DNA from: Moringa oleifera
Lineage: Eukaryota; Streptophyta; Magnoliopsida; Brassicales; Moringaceae
NCBI GenBank assembly: GCA_021397835.1
Contig: JAJFZO010000028.1
Span: 2,651,501 to 2,715,500, forward strand
Reading direction: 5' to 3'
DNA: 64,000 bases
Each line of letters opens with the position of its first letter. Positions within the stretch are counted from its first letter, which is position 1. The translations under genes and the position numbers were made by a program. This document shows, one piece after another, positions 35,331 to 47,809 of this stretch. The notes beneath the pieces are model-generated. The model made no database searches, was not told where the DNA came from, and was given only the letters and a program-made list of their open reading frames with translations.

Positions 35331-36279
35331 ATTAGTTTTCGTCACTAAAATCAGAGTAAAATCAACTTTCGATCAAGTGATTGAACAAGTATGGATGGAT
35401 AACCATGATGTTCCTAGCCCTTGGAAGAAAAGGGACCCAAGATCTTGAAGTTAGACATTAGCACTTCCTAGGATAGGTATAAATATCCAAACTTTTATCC
35501 TTTATAAGAAGAAAGAATCTCTCTAATCTTAAAAATAAAATAGGATTACGAGCTAATATATCAAAAATTTATAACCCTAACCCTGCCCTCAAGGTGCTTT
35601 TTTAAACAAAATGAAAGTTGGATTATACATTTCATGACCTAGCTTGCACAACATGGTTATTAATACTATTATGAAACTTTGATTGTTCGATTTGAATTGG
35701 ATGAGACTTATGTTTATATTCATGACAAGGGTAATGCTGGGAAATAACATTGCAACCTTAACCTAGCTTTAAGAGATTCCTTGTAAAGATACAACTATCT
35801 TTACTTCCATCCTATATTAGTAGCATCTACTTTAGCCTCTATAATGTTATTAAGGATAGTATTGTCTTTGTTTATACTAAAAATCCTAAAACTTAAAAAG
35901 GAAAAGCGAGTTAGACAATATCCCAACCAAGGACAAGAAACAAGAATGTAGAAGAACATAGAAAAGAATGAGACTAGAGCAACTCAATTAAGATGAAATC
36001 AAAACGAGTTGCCTACTTTGCCTAATGGGTCTAGTTGTAGATGTTGGCTATAGCAGTAAGGTCAAGCCAACTTCAACATAAAAGTAAATTCTTTAGAATT
36101 AAGCATATGCTTTATAAGTATCGTAAAACCTTATGGAAAAGCATTATTATGCAATATATATTAAGCTAGATTTGCCAAATGTGACACTTTACTAATAAAG
36201 CCGCACTAGCCTTCATGAACTCTTTACATTATACTCTTTCAAGCCACTTTAGAGATGCCTTTTACTTTAACCTCCCTTT

Positions 36280-36671
36280 TCTTTTGTATGTATAAGCTAA
36301 ACATAGCAAAAACCTCTAGGTGATATATCTCTTTTAGAGTTTTTGGGCCTATAACTTTGGAAAGTAATCTTTTTGCAAGATATATTCTTATAGTGATAGG
36401 CTTACCTCAAAATGTGTTGCTTAGGTCAGTTTGGAAAAGCATGCATTTGACCCTATTCATTCACGTCTGAGTCGTCCTCTATTTTACTTAGTAAGTTGTA
36501 AACTCTCCTTATTGATTTATGCCTTATAGTATCATTTTCATTATTGAATTTATCAACTATAGGATTATAGAATTCTAATTCATTATTTACTCTTACAACT
36601 TTTAACTTCTCTATATTATTCTTTATTAAAAAAATTTTCAATTCCACTCTTAAAATAAAAACATTTAACAT
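36280..36671 (-). pseudogene. Ty1/copia integrase remnant
   Basis: On the minus strand, KLKVVRVNNELEFYNPIVDK at 36595-36540 matches the copia integrase core around the second catalytic Asp (family form LRTDNGxEFxN...F). Next come TIRHKSIRRVYN (family IxRHxTxxYTPQQN), then after a frameshift NRVKCMLFQT near 36440 (family MNRTLLERARCMLFxA) and IGPKTLKEIYHLEVFAM near 36345-36295 (family FKTPEEVWxGxxxxYxxLRVFG). The catalytic Asp is replaced by Asn (VNNE for TDNG), and the block carries shifts and stops. No reverse transcriptase or LTRs were found nearby. Confidence 0.72.
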
Positions 36672-36699
36672 TTAATAGATAAATTCAAAATATTTAAAT

Positions 36700-38305
36700 T
36701 AGGTAACAACTATGAACAAGAAATATTGTACACCTCTATATGTTGCAGTTTTTTTTTTTTAAGCCTTAGAGATCAACATGGACATAATCCAAAATTCTTC
36801 TTTATTTGTTTATTCCATGCTTAATTTAGGCTTATACTACTTACTTAAGATGCATTACTTACAAAAGCTTAAGTGTTTTTTTTTTGTCCACTTAATAACC
36901 TTATATACTCAATTCTTTGAGCCTTTATTCATTAACGTGCCTTAATCTTTTATGCCATGATTCAAACTTGCATTTACTTCCTTCAACTGCACTTGTTGCC
37001 TTACCAATAGTTCTTAAGCCTTATAGCACATGGGACACATTATTTCTATATTCTTTTCCATTTGTTCTATGATTACAATCAAAGAGTGCAATGAATTAGG
37101 TTTTTCTAAATAAATTTTAACTATTTAGCTTTAATGTGTATCTTACTGGTCAATTTCTTAACTAAATAGCAAGTAATTTAACAAATAAATCATAGTAAGA
37201 TAAAAAGTGAGAGAGTAAATATTTAAATTTTACGTGGTTTGATTACTTTTTCAGTATATATGCCTTCAAGCAACCTGCTTGTAGATTTCACTTCTTTGTC
37301 ATTAAATAGTCTTTAACTCTTAAGAGTTAAGCTTTACACCCTAGATGACTTGCTTCACCTCTTTACAAAATTCTTTCAATATAACATTTGCAAAAAATAG
37401 AACAAGCTTCCACTAAAGGTAGATGAATACAAATGGATTCTTTATGCCAATGAGTTTGCTTAATAAAATGAGTGAAACAGTTAGAGAGCCACAAATAAGT
37501 TGATAAATGGTTCTTAAAATATTCAAGGATTATTGGTCAAATCTTTTGAAAATTTATTTCAACTTCGATTTGTAAAACTAGTTAATAAGCATAAAAGAAC
37601 CTATTTTATGCATAGTTTTATTGTCATCATTGTTCTTTGACAACATCAAAAGAACAAGCTATTACTCCACATAAATTTGAAATAATGGTCTTTCATTGAT
37701 ATCAATATGCAATCTCAGATAGTGAGCCTTTAGGTGACACTGCTTTGGTGTATGGTGTTTCTAGCACATTGGATTAATGATGCTACCAGATGAAGCGATG
37801 TAAAGTCCCTTTAGGTAACACCACCTCTATTGGTAGTGTTTCCTCTACACTTGACATTTGATACTTCCATAATATGTAGTGACACCGACTGCTTAGCTTA
37901 TAGAAATTTTTATTATGATACAATTTTAGAAATTAGGTTCATTTTTTTTGAAAATATTTGTTCCCACAATCAAATAAACTCATGTTTTCAAAATAATTTT
38001 TGAAAGAAAGATTTTGATAAGAGATATCCCTTTATGTGTTGTGTACATGCAACCAATACTTTGGCAATAGGCTAAATTATGAATAAAGCCTATGGATCTT
38101 ATCTTAGGAGCTCATCTTTTGCTTCTTCAATGTTTGCATAGTTTAACTCTACTAGTATCTTCATCTTGATGCACTTGCCACCTTCTTGTTGGCTTTTATG
38201 GGTAGATAACTAAGCTTAGCTACACAACTACACTTCAATTATTAGTTTTCATGACTTGTTACCGCCAATATATTTCATTAAATTATAAGATTATTTATTT
38301 CTTAA
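36700..38305. other. Intergenic DNA, no gene recognised
   Basis: AT-rich DNA between the copia integrase relic and the first copy of the 0.92 kb duplication. A locally less AT-rich piece at 37725-37880 contains two related sentences (tttaggtgacactgctttggtgtatggtgttt and tttaggtaacaccacctctattggtagtgttt, about 95 bp apart), a weak two-copy repeat. No coding match. Confidence 0.45.
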
Positions 38306-39230
38306 AGGTTTAACAATCTTATAAGGCCAACACTTTATGGCAACTAAGGAGTTTCTCATCACTTTTAAGATCCTTGTTCCAATTTATATGTATATCCCTC
38401 ATTGTCTAGAGTTTTCAAAGAAATTCAATTATTCCGTCAATGTGGCATATTCTTAAGTTCTTTAATACTTTAGTATTGTCATCATATATCTTGATTGGTG
38501 CTAAGCTAATTCTAACTATTAGATAAAAGTGGTTGCCTCCTATAAACACCTTATTTTGCTCACAAGTTTAATACTCAACATAAAAAAGAGAGTTATCCAT
38601 CTTCTTATGTTTTTCCTCATGAGCAATCTTTCGTTGTTCATATATTTTCTTTATGCTTTGATCTTCATAACCAAAATTACTTGAGCATTAAAGTTTCCTT
38701 AGTTTGAACTTAGTTGTGCCAATCTTCTACAAGAACATCATAGTTGGTAGTCTAGCCCTTAGATATGTGAATAATGTTATGATACCAATTAAACTTAACT
38801 TATTGACTGTATACTTATCAAGAAAATAGCATTACTTAAGAAGCTTTTGCCATACTAAAACTCACAAAACTGTGAAATTAAAACAAGAGTATCAAGTCTT
38901 TGTTTTATGTCACACTACTATTAAGCACAAGTTATTTCAATGGAAAGTCACTCAAATCTCAAATAAAATGAAATGGCATTGTAATGGTTACCACAAACCT
39001 ATTATGTGTTAAAGATTTTAAAAACATTTTGTTACAAATTTTATAGGGACTAGAAATTATGCCTTTATAAACAATCCTTTCTCTTAATCTTTGGTTTGAT
39101 CAAATCAAATGTAGAAGTTTCATATTCTATCCAAACCTTGTTTATAACTAAGAAACAAAGGAGTGACTCACTCACAAATTCGTTTCTTCCTCGGTTGCTA
39201 GCACACATACATCAAAGTTGCATATAAATT
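38306..39230. repeat. First copy of ~0.92 kb direct duplication
   Basis: Aligns end to end with 42646-43575. Shared words in order include aggtttaacaatc, aaggagtttctcatcactttta, tcaatgtggca, catcttgattggt, aaaagtggttgcctc, ttattttgct, tccatcttcttatg and atcaaag. Identity is roughly four-fifths by eye. On the minus strand it reads in part like protein (KVLKNLRICHIDGIIEFL, NHFYLIVRISLAPIKIYDD), but with stops and no recognised family. Confidence 0.82.
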
Positions 39231-41279
39231 TCAAGTTTTCTAGTTGTTATACAAGTTTTTGATGTCAATTTTTGTTGGCAAGAATTCTTTAATTCTTGAG
39301 TCCATATGGATGATCCAATTAGTCTTCAAATTTTTCATTGATAAAAAGTTAAATAGGTCATTCAATTGGGATTAGTTCTTTCATTATGCAATAAATAGTT
39401 GGATTAGAAAGAAAGATGTTGTAATGTAGCATGAAATTTTTGAAATTCTAGATGTTGATTAGCTTACAATGTATAGTCATAAATTTTTATAAAAATATCT
39501 CAATGAAAAACTTCATGTTTATAAGTTCTGTTTATTTGTTAGCATTATTTTTTAATCATTTGTCAAAGTTTAAATTCCAATAAACATTCTATTAAATGTA
39601 GTTGTAAGATTTAAGACATCATAAAAAATATATACAAATTTTGCATATCATTGTTGAATTATATGTTATAATATAGAATTCTTTACTACAAAATTTATTT
39701 AGATGATATTCTAAATCAGGTGATAACCATTCTCAAAATAAGTAAATAATATATTGAATAATTTAGATGATAATGTGCAATGTTTTAGAATATCATAAAG
39801 TTTCATAACTTTCAAACAGTTTCAAAACTATATTGATCAACCATTTATAGACAAGATAAGTGTAATTTGTCTTCAAAAATAATTCTTCTACACAAAAGCT
39901 AGCTCTTACATATCTTAGTACATATCATTATAAGCTTTTCTCTTTGCCAAAATAAGGTTGAAGTCCTAAGAAGTCATTTTCATCATTTAATATGAACATA
40001 CATGAACTTAAAGTCAAAAGTTTTTTTGTATGTCACTAAAAGAAAAAGAAACATGAAACAATAACCACATCATTTAATATATAAAAAAATTTGTATATTA
40101 TTGAAATAGAAAACATAAAATAATAACCATATTAATTGATAATTATAAAAAGAACTATCAATAAATATCATTACAAATATAATGAAACGTTTTAATAGAT
40201 TGTTTTAAAGAGAACTATCAATTAATGTTTATGTTAGCTTCGTTTTTGTCAATAATTACTAGAACAAACATAAAAAAATATTAAAAACTTATTTTAAAAA
40301 AATTAACTCAAACAAGTAATTGGCATATCTAAAACCAAAATGTATTTGTTTTTTAAAAAAATAATAACGTGAATATTGAAATAATGATAAGTTTGATACC
40401 AAAAGCAAAGGCTTTTTGACCATACCGTTTTCTTTTAAATATATTTTTTTAAAAATGTATAATATTAATACAATAACAATATAATAGTTTATCTTTTTAT
40501 AAAATTGACAAATATAATTAATTAAATGGAAAGGTGTTTTTTAAAATTTTTAATATTATTTAAAAAGAATAAAATAATATTGTTGATCCATTAATTATAA
40601 AATCTTTGATTATATTGAAATATTTATAATGAATTAAAAATAATAGATAATTTATAATAAAAACTTAATTAATATTGATAGTATAATCATCAATTTTACA
40701 TTAAATTGAAGACAATAATAAAAGTAAAAATTATTTTAAAATTACTAAATTATTGTAATAATATAGTTATCTAGTTATATTAAGATCAAAGATAAATCTT
40801 AAGTAAAAACTCTAGTATTTGTCCTCATGTTAATAGTCAAACTCTTATATTCAAAAAATAACAAATCAAACTTCAATTTTTTAATTTGATCTAATTGAAT
40901 CTTGTCAAAAAATTTGAAAATTGAGTATATTCAAATTAAGAATCTTACATAATAAACTTTGGTTAATATAAAAAAATAGTTAAGCTACCATAAAAAAAAA
41001 TTAGATGTTTTGAAAAGCTATAAATATATATACATTGCTAAAAAAATTAAAAAATTCACAATAGATATATTTTAAAACAAAAATAGTTCAAATTTGAGGG
41101 ATGAACCCAAAATAGAGTTAAGAATTCATTTGAGTTGATTTTTAAGCATTTCAATAATGAATATCTTCAATTTTTCATAACCATTAAAGTTAAAATCTAA
41201 TTTACACCAAATTAATAGATTAGTACATTATTTTTTATTTTTAAAATATGAAAATTTGATTAATAGCATAGAATAAATA
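39231..41279. other. Very AT-rich intergenic DNA
   Basis: About 2 kb of AT-rich sequence with no coding match. A local repetition, "gaactatcaataaatatcattac" and "gaactatcaattaatgttta", occurs at 40150-40240. Nothing else was recognised. Confidence 0.5.
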
Positions 41280-41334
41280 TTAAAACTTCATACAACCTTA
41301 CCCCAAAATCCACTATTATACTTATTTAATTTTA

Positions 41335-41410
41335 AAATTTTAGTTAGTGACTGATTGGAATAAGTTGCTAAAGATTTAGTTAGTGACTGATTTAAATCAG
41401 TAGTTAAATT
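41335..41410. repeat. GACTGATTTAAATCAGT-type subterminal repeats
   Basis: Two close copies of tttagttagtgactgatt, the second forming a palindrome (gactgatttaaatcagt) near 41386. They lie just outside the 3' end of the minus-strand Transposase_24 remnant, where CACTA subterminal repeats are expected. No terminus was identified. Confidence 0.4.
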
Positions 41411-41581
41411 TAATATATTAATTTTTTTAAAAAATATTTAACTTAAAATTGCATAAGATTAATGAAAAATAAATTATATAAAATAAAACAATAAAAACAA
41501 CATGTTTTTTGTTCTTCATAAAATAAAGATTGCATAAATCAAATCAAATATTCTGTTTATAAAAGAAACAACATCTAAGAA

Positions 41582-42640
41582 TCAGGTGGTGCTAGAGGTG
41601 CGCTTCTCAAAAGGAGAGCCTCCATCTTGCCAATGCGCTTATTCATATCAAGCTTTATCTGTGAGTGCTCTCACATTCGCTTTAATAGCGTAAGTGATCA
41701 TGCTTTCTCATCCTGCACTCCTCATCCAATCGTTCTTCCATAACATTACAGTTTAACTCCATGCGTTTTTCCATAACCTTTATCAAAAAGCACATATCTT
41801 GTATGGCTACATCATTGATCAAGTATCCACTATTAAAGTTACCGCCTAAGTACCTTCATTAAGCTTGACTACCAATCTTATACACTCGACGCTTTCACTT
41901 TCCACATACAACCTCATAGTAGAGCTTAGCGTCGTCTACCTCAAGATTGTTGGAAGATCCCTCCTTTGGCTAAGAAGCCAAAGCAACCAACTCCTCGAAG
42001 CGTTTCTACAATAAAAAAGTTTGTTGCCTTACTCGTTAGCTAAATTAAATAGTAAAATAAAAAAGATAACATAATTTTAGTTATTTATTAAATGTTAAAA
42101 GTAATTAACACTTATTTTTCTAGCACGCTTATCTATGAACTCATCGAGGTTGGACTTTTTAGTGTTAAATGCTATATTATAGTAGATTCAAACCACGTCT
42201 GAAAAACAAAACATATTTAATAAATAATCATATTATTTTTATTTATATTTATATAAGTAATTTAAATATCATATGCACAAAATGTCGACAATAGTTCTAT
42301 AGTAAGCATGAAGCAGCACAATGTCAAGAGAGACTTGACTCGAGTTTGCCCGTCTCGCTCCATCAATTGTGAGACATGGTCTCAGACCTCTATTTGTACC
42401 CTAGCTGATTCCATCTATTTACCACTGCTCTTAAATAGTATCTTAGATAAATTGATGTTTATTTCTAGTCTTTCCCTCATCCCACGTAAAATGTTTTTTC
42501 CCAAGAAAGAAGGTTAATATGTTAAAATATAAAATATTCTTTTTGGTAAATAATTATAGATACCTTGAATTCCTCAAAATAAAAATCTTTGATTTTTTGA
42601 AACACCGCCATCCATATGTACCTAGATGGATCGACCCTAT
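41582..42640 (-). pseudogene. Ptta/En/Spm plant transposase (Transposase_24) remnant
   Basis: Minus-strand blocks, from 5' to 3': FQKIKDFYFEEFK (about 42615-42570), KKHFTWDEGK (about 42512), AFNTKKSNLDEFIDKRARK (about 42170-42113), KRFEELVALAS, stop, PKEGSSNNLEVDDAKLYYEV (about 42003-41915), KRRVYKIGSQA (about 41895) and a coiled-coil tail MEERLDEECRMRKHDHLRY (41740-41684). The words L.EVVGGKKRGRVYGLGS and FVDERA.R of the family are recognisable. Intron-like gaps carry GT/AG-like edges. Stops interrupt the frame in several places. It parallels the plus-strand remnant at 27.6-28.6 kb but is diverged from it. Confidence 0.75.
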
Positions 42641-42645
42641 CTTGG

Positions 42646-43575
42646 AGGTTTAACAATCCAATGAGGCTAATACATTATGACAACCAAGGAGTTTCTCATC
42701 ACTTTTATGATCTTTCTTCTAATTTGTTTGTATATCCTCAATTGTCTAAAGTTATCAAAGAAGTTCAATTGTTCCTTCAATGTGGCACATTTTTACATTC
42801 TTTAGCACCTTAATATTGTTATCATACATCTTGATTGGTACTAAACTAATCCTAAGTATTAAATAAAAGTGGTTGCCTCTCGTCAAGACTTTATTTTGCT
42901 TACAAGTTTGATACTCAACGTAGAAAAGATCAGTGTCCATCTTCTTATGTTCTTCCTCATAAGTGATATTTCATTATCATAAATTTCCTTTATGCTTTGC
43001 TCTCCATAACCAAAATTACTTAGGCATTAAAATCTCTCTAACTTGAACTTAGTTGTGCGAATCTTCTACAAGAACTTCTTAGCATGTAGCCTAGACCCTA
43101 GATACATGAATAATTCTTTGATACTAATTGCAAACTTAAATTATTGTCCTATATCCTTGTCAAGAGAATAGTATTACTTAAGAAAGTTTTGCCATACTAA
43201 AACTCACAAATTTGTGAAATTAAAACATGAGTATTAAGTCTTTGTTTTATGTCACAATACTATTAAGCATAAATTATTTCAACAACAAGTCACTTAGATC
43301 TAGAATAAAATCAAATCGAATGGTGATGGTTACTATAACCCTATTATGTACTAAAGATTTTAAGAGTACTTTGTTACAAATTTTATAAGGACTAGAAATT
43401 ATGTCTTTATAATCAATCCTCTGCCTCAAATATTGGTTTAATGGAATCAAATATATAAGTTTCATATTCTATTCAAAACCTGTTTATAACCAAGAAACAA
43501 ATGGATGACTCACTCACAAAATCTTTTCTTCCATGGTTGCTAACACATATGCATCAAAGCTAGATATTGATTTCA
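42646..43575. repeat. Second copy of ~0.92 kb direct duplication
   Basis: Partner of 38306-39230, offset about 4.34 kb, same orientation. It starts directly after the Transposase_24 remnant. The longest open frame is minus strand 42755-42940 (NKVLTRGNHFYLILRISLVP and similar), a diverged version of the frame in the first copy. The parallel but interrupted reading suggests a decayed coding sequence of unknown family. Confidence 0.82.
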
Positions 43576-45682
43576 GTTTCCATGATAATGGAGAACTAAA
43601 GTGACCAAAATATCAAGTTTAAAAGCTTTAGTGGGAAGTTTCAAAAGCAATGGATGGTTAAAACCTCCTTAATAAGCTCACATATACCCACTTTTTTTAA
43701 CATTTCAAGTTGTACATCCTAAAATTATCTTCTTTCTTTACTGCTACCATTTATCAAATTGATTTAAAATCTTTAAAATTTCACTATTTTGTTGTATTCT
43801 CATTACAAAATCACTTTTAATTGTGTCATATTAATTTGCTATGGGTCAATGATTTTTCTAAAAAAAAACTTACCTATTTAAATATTTGTCATTTTACACG
43901 TCACTACTCTTTGTAATTTTTTAATTATTTTACTTTAATTCAAGAATAAAATTTTTTGGGCAAGTTGATTTTTTTCATATTTGTGTTATTTTTTTAAATT
44001 TTTACATAATATTTTTTTGTAGTTTTGTAATTGTTAAATTATTATTAATTTTTTTGTAATTTATTTATACTTTTAAGACAGAAGATAACTTGCGAGACAA
44101 ATTATAAGATCACCATTGAAGCACCTTAGTTTATTTTATTTTATATTTATTGATTTTAAAATTTTATTTTATATGTTGTAATTTTTTATAATTTTTAAAT
44201 TTAAAGTAGCTTTTAGTATTAAAAATTAAGTTTACTGATAAATTAATACAAAATTAAATTTAGAGTAAAGCGAAAAGTTATTATCCATATTGAATTTAAG
44301 TTAGAAGACATTAGAGACAAAATATTTGAGTTAATGTTAGAAATTATGAACAAATTATATTTTATAATATTATGATATGTATAATTTTTTTTTAAAAGAA
44401 ATATAATTTATAATGTAGATGTAAATGTTGTTTCTATAAAATTAAAAACTAAGAGTTATATAATTATGAATTGATAAGTTAGTTGATAAATTTGACATTA
44501 TAGTATTACTAACTTAACATGAGAAATTAGAATTGTATGATTATGTAATTAATTAATTAGTTAGATCTTACATGTTACTAATTTAATTAAATTAAAAATT
44601 CAAAATAAATTATAAGCCATAATATTATGAATTTAAAATTAAGTTAATAACTTTTATTTTTTGTTATTTTAATAAATAGTTCTTTTAATTAGCCAAAGAA
44701 TTTTCTTATAAATCATATTTTCACATAAAATCTCATAAATATTAATTAAAGTAGTTTTCCAACATATTATTCATATATTTAGTTTCGAAAATATAAAATA
44801 TATTAGAGGTTGGTCATTGTCGACACGATAAAAGATGAGCATTAGTCAGCTTTAACTGAAATAATTTTGGTTAGTTTAGTTTGATTTTTAGATTTTCTAA
44901 TAACAATTCAATTACATAATTGATTTAATTGATTTTAGTCAAAAAAATTTGACCAAACTATTTTAAAAAATTGGCTTTTTATTTTAATTATTTATTATAT
45001 TTATTATAATTATTAAATAACTATCAAATAAATTTGATTTTATTTTTATCTTTATAAAAATATAAATTATTTTGTGATAAAAATAGTGAAAAATGAAGAT
45101 AAAAAAATTCTAACATGGTCATTATATTTGTTTATGAATTTATTATGTAATTTATGTAATTGCTAACTTGATATATTATATGATGTTTAATTTTATGAAA
45201 TTGATTTATTATAAAAGTTTTGTTTAATAATGTGTACATTAATTCTAGTTTTGAAATTATAAAATATAATTTGTGTAAATTTAGTGTCAATTAATTTTAT
45301 TTTATTTAAATTTTTTATACAAAATTTTGGTTTATTCGATTATCGATCGAACTATAAAAAAATCGATTTGGTTTAATTGATTTTTATTAACATTTAGTCC
45401 ATTTTTAATTTTTTAAAAAAGTTTGATTAATGTATTTTCAAAATTTTCACCCAACATGTACATTTACTATTTTTATCTTTTTTGTAAAGCGGTGCTCGAA
45501 ACGATGTGAATGTTTCATTCCAAAACAAATTGACAAATTTTAACTTAAGTTATTATTATTCTAAAAAAATATCCATAATTATTTATCACATTTATATTTC
45601 AAAGGTTTCAAGATTTTTTGACCCTTCATAAATTGTTACATGGAAGAAAAATTATAAAAATTATATCACTAAGGTGCTTGTA
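43576..45682. other. Very AT-rich intergenic DNA
   Basis: About 2.1 kb, no gene recognised. A candidate fold-back region (44840-45400) has at one end ttttggttagtttagtttgatttttag and at the other aaatcgatttggtttaattgattttta. These are similar words in the same direction and not a clear inverted repeat, so I do not call an element. Confidence 0.45.
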
Positions 45683-46864
45683 ACACTACAAGAAATTTAT
45701 TATCTTCCCACGAAAAAATATTGTGAGAAAATGAAGAATTTCCATGAGAATTTGTCTTTTCCACGGAAATTCTTATGGAAGCATTTCTAGAGAATTACGC
45801 TCGTCAAAGAATATTAATTTTCCCATGGAATTTACTTCCGTGGTAATTTTTTAATGACAGTCCCACTGAATATTTGTTGGAAATATTTAATATTAGATTA
45901 CTAAATTTTTTAATTAATAAATAAACATAAAAATTGAGATGGAAAAATTTCATAGCAATTAATTTTTTTGCAATGAAAATATTTCGTGAGAATTAGTCTA
46001 TTGTTGCTATGAAAGAAATTCTGTGGTAATTGGTTCTTTTACCATGGTAGATATTTCATGACAATTATTTTCTTTTGCCACGGAACATATTCTATGGCCA
46101 ATATTCTGTGGCAATTCATATATTTAGCCACAGAATAGTTTTCGTGGCCATCCATATCTTCTACCACGGAAGTGTTTCCGTGGCAATTCATATCTTTTGC
46201 CATGGAAGCTATTCTTTGGCAATTGATTTCTTTTGCCACAAAATATCGTTCATGGCGAAAGGTTTCTTTTTCCACGGAGGATACACCATGGCAATAGGTT
46301 TCTTATGCGATGAGAAAATTTCGTGGCAATTATCTCCCATTACCACGAAAGATATGTCATGGCAATTGATCCCTTATTGCCAGTGAAGGAAATCCATGAT
46401 AATTAATCTTTTATTACCACAACAATAATTCCGTGGCGATATTTTGGTTGCCATAAAATTTTTAATTAATAAATTTATTGAATTTTATTTTATTTAATAA
46501 TCAAATAAATAGTTTATTTTTTTTGTTTAATTCATATCAAAATATATATTCAATGTAAGTCATAAAAATCAGTAAATATATATTTTCATAAATTAATTAA
46601 ATTAATGAATACATATTTTCATAAAATAAAATTAACAAAACAAATTAAAACATGTAAACATTACAGTAGTAGTGAAATTATCATATATAATGTTAAATAC
46701 ACAATATGCTTAGAATAAATATCCAATCGCATTGATCAATTAAAACTTTTCACAAAAATCTAATCATCATCTATAAGATTAGCACCATGACCATCATCAT
46801 CATCATCGTCATCACCATTGCCATTATCATCAACTAGACTAGAAAAAGCACCACGCTGACCTAA
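45683..46864 (-). mobile_element. 3' end of a CACTA transposon, truncated by the plastid insertion
   Basis: Begins CACTACAAGAAA at 45691-45702 (preceded by taa), the canonical CACTA terminus. This is followed by a subterminal array (45710-46450) built from variants of ttgccacggaa...ttccgtggcaatt. Next, on the minus strand, a coding tail near 46855-46765 reads SLVDDNGNGDDDDDDGHGAN then a stop near 46752, an acidic C-terminus of the kind seen in CACTA-encoded Ptta proteins. The element then stops abruptly at about 46864, where rps16 intron sequence of plastid origin begins. The other end of the element is not in the window. Confidence 0.75.
45710..46450. repeat. Subterminal tandem array (CCACGGAA...TTCCGTGGCAAT)
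   Basis: Roughly fifteen degenerate, half-palindromic units of about 40-48 bp. Examples: ccgtggcaattcatatcttttgccatggaag and the following tttggcaattgatttcttttgccacaaaat. The array creates long mirror open frames on both strands (46039-46386) that are not genes. Such arrays are transposase-binding regions in En/Spm-type elements. Confidence 0.85.
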
Positions 46865-47333
46865 AAATGGTAGCAACAAGCCCTTTTCTTGTCTATGATT
46901 TCTTTCTATCAAAAAATCATATGAACACTTGATTCACGCATCATACACTTTAGATCGAAAAAGTTTTCGCAATTTGAACAAATTTTCCTTGTGGATTGGA
47001 AAAATTGCTTGAAATGGATCCCTTCAATTTCTACATCGAAAAAAATATACTTACGAAGTTGTTCCAACTTATTGATTGGTACTAACCATAGATCCTTACC
47101 CCTTGAGAAAGGAATAAATACTTTCTTCTCAAGCTCCATCATGTACTATTTTTTACATTAGAACCAAAGAAAAATCAGGGTCTAGTAGAACAAAACAAAT
47201 AATGTTGAGCCAAGAGCACTTTTATTCCTGTATAAAGTAAAGTGGTGGATGTAAAAATCCACAGCAAATCATGTCCTGCAATTCAAGTCGCACGTTGTTT
47301 TCTACCACATTGTTTCAAATGAAGTTTTACCAT
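46864..47333 (-). pseudogene. rps16: Plastid rps16 fragment: exon 1 and part of the group II intron
   Basis: Encodes the start of plastid ribosomal protein S16. Exon 1 is 40 bp (47294-47333) and reads MVKLHLKQCGRKQ, with Arg codons changed to His and Gln as expected from CG decay. The intron begins GTGCGAC at 47293, the usual group II 5' end. Intron sequence continues to about 46864 (for example the stretch around agttggaacaacttcgtaag), where it breaks off against CACTA DNA. Exon 2 is absent. The minus-strand open frame at 46909-47142 is intron, not a protein. Confidence 0.88.
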
Positions 47334-47809
47334 AACATTCCTCTAGTTTGGAACTACTATGTAATTGATTCAAATATGCAATCATGAATTATCATTGTCT
47401 GATCGGTACATAGTAATCTGTACCTTTTCCCTCTATTTATATATGAAATATGAACAGGATGGAGAATTTATGAAGAAAAAGTCTTAGTAAGAATTCAAAT
47501 AAATTCCATATTTTATTGTATAAATGCAATGCCTATTTCATTGTATGAATGAAAAATATATATTTATATAAATAAATAAATTTAACTATTTATTTAATAA
47601 TATATATTTTTGAATTCCAACTCTTGTAACCTATGTTTCCACCTTAACCGAATCATAGGTACATGTTATTTGAACTCGATTCAAGTGGTGAAAAAGAAAT
47701 CTTTCTTCCCCTTGAATCTTGAAAAATTAGAAATAAGAATCACATTCTCTCTAATATTTTACTCTTAGATAGAAGGTTATTAAAAAAGAATAATATTCAT
47801 TCTATGCTC
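47334..47809. other. Plastid rps16-trnQ spacer
   Basis: A non-coding plastid spacer, recognisable from the sequence just upstream of rps16 (aacattcctctagtttggaa) and the stretch before trnQ. It contains AT-rich runs. No separate feature. Confidence 0.75.

Noticed and set aside
38306..43575. LTR pair of a retrotransposon
   Set aside because: The duplicated blocks have no TG...CA ends that I can define, the interior has a CACTA-type transposase and no gag-pol, and no PBS or polypurine tract is visible.
44840..45400. Fold-back transposon with gtttaattgattttta-type ends
   Set aside because: The two similar stretches are in the same orientation and do not form a convincing terminal inverted repeat.
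46039..46386. Overlapping open frames of ~78 and ~103 codons on opposite strands
   Set aside because: Both are produced by the periodic CCACGGAA/TTCCGTGGCAAT subterminal array of a CACTA element; the translations simply repeat the unit.
46909..47142. 77-codon minus-strand frame beginning MMELEKKVFIPFSRGK
   Set aside because: It lies inside the plastid rps16 group II intron, just downstream of exon 1 and its GTGCGAC intron start, so it is intron sequence.
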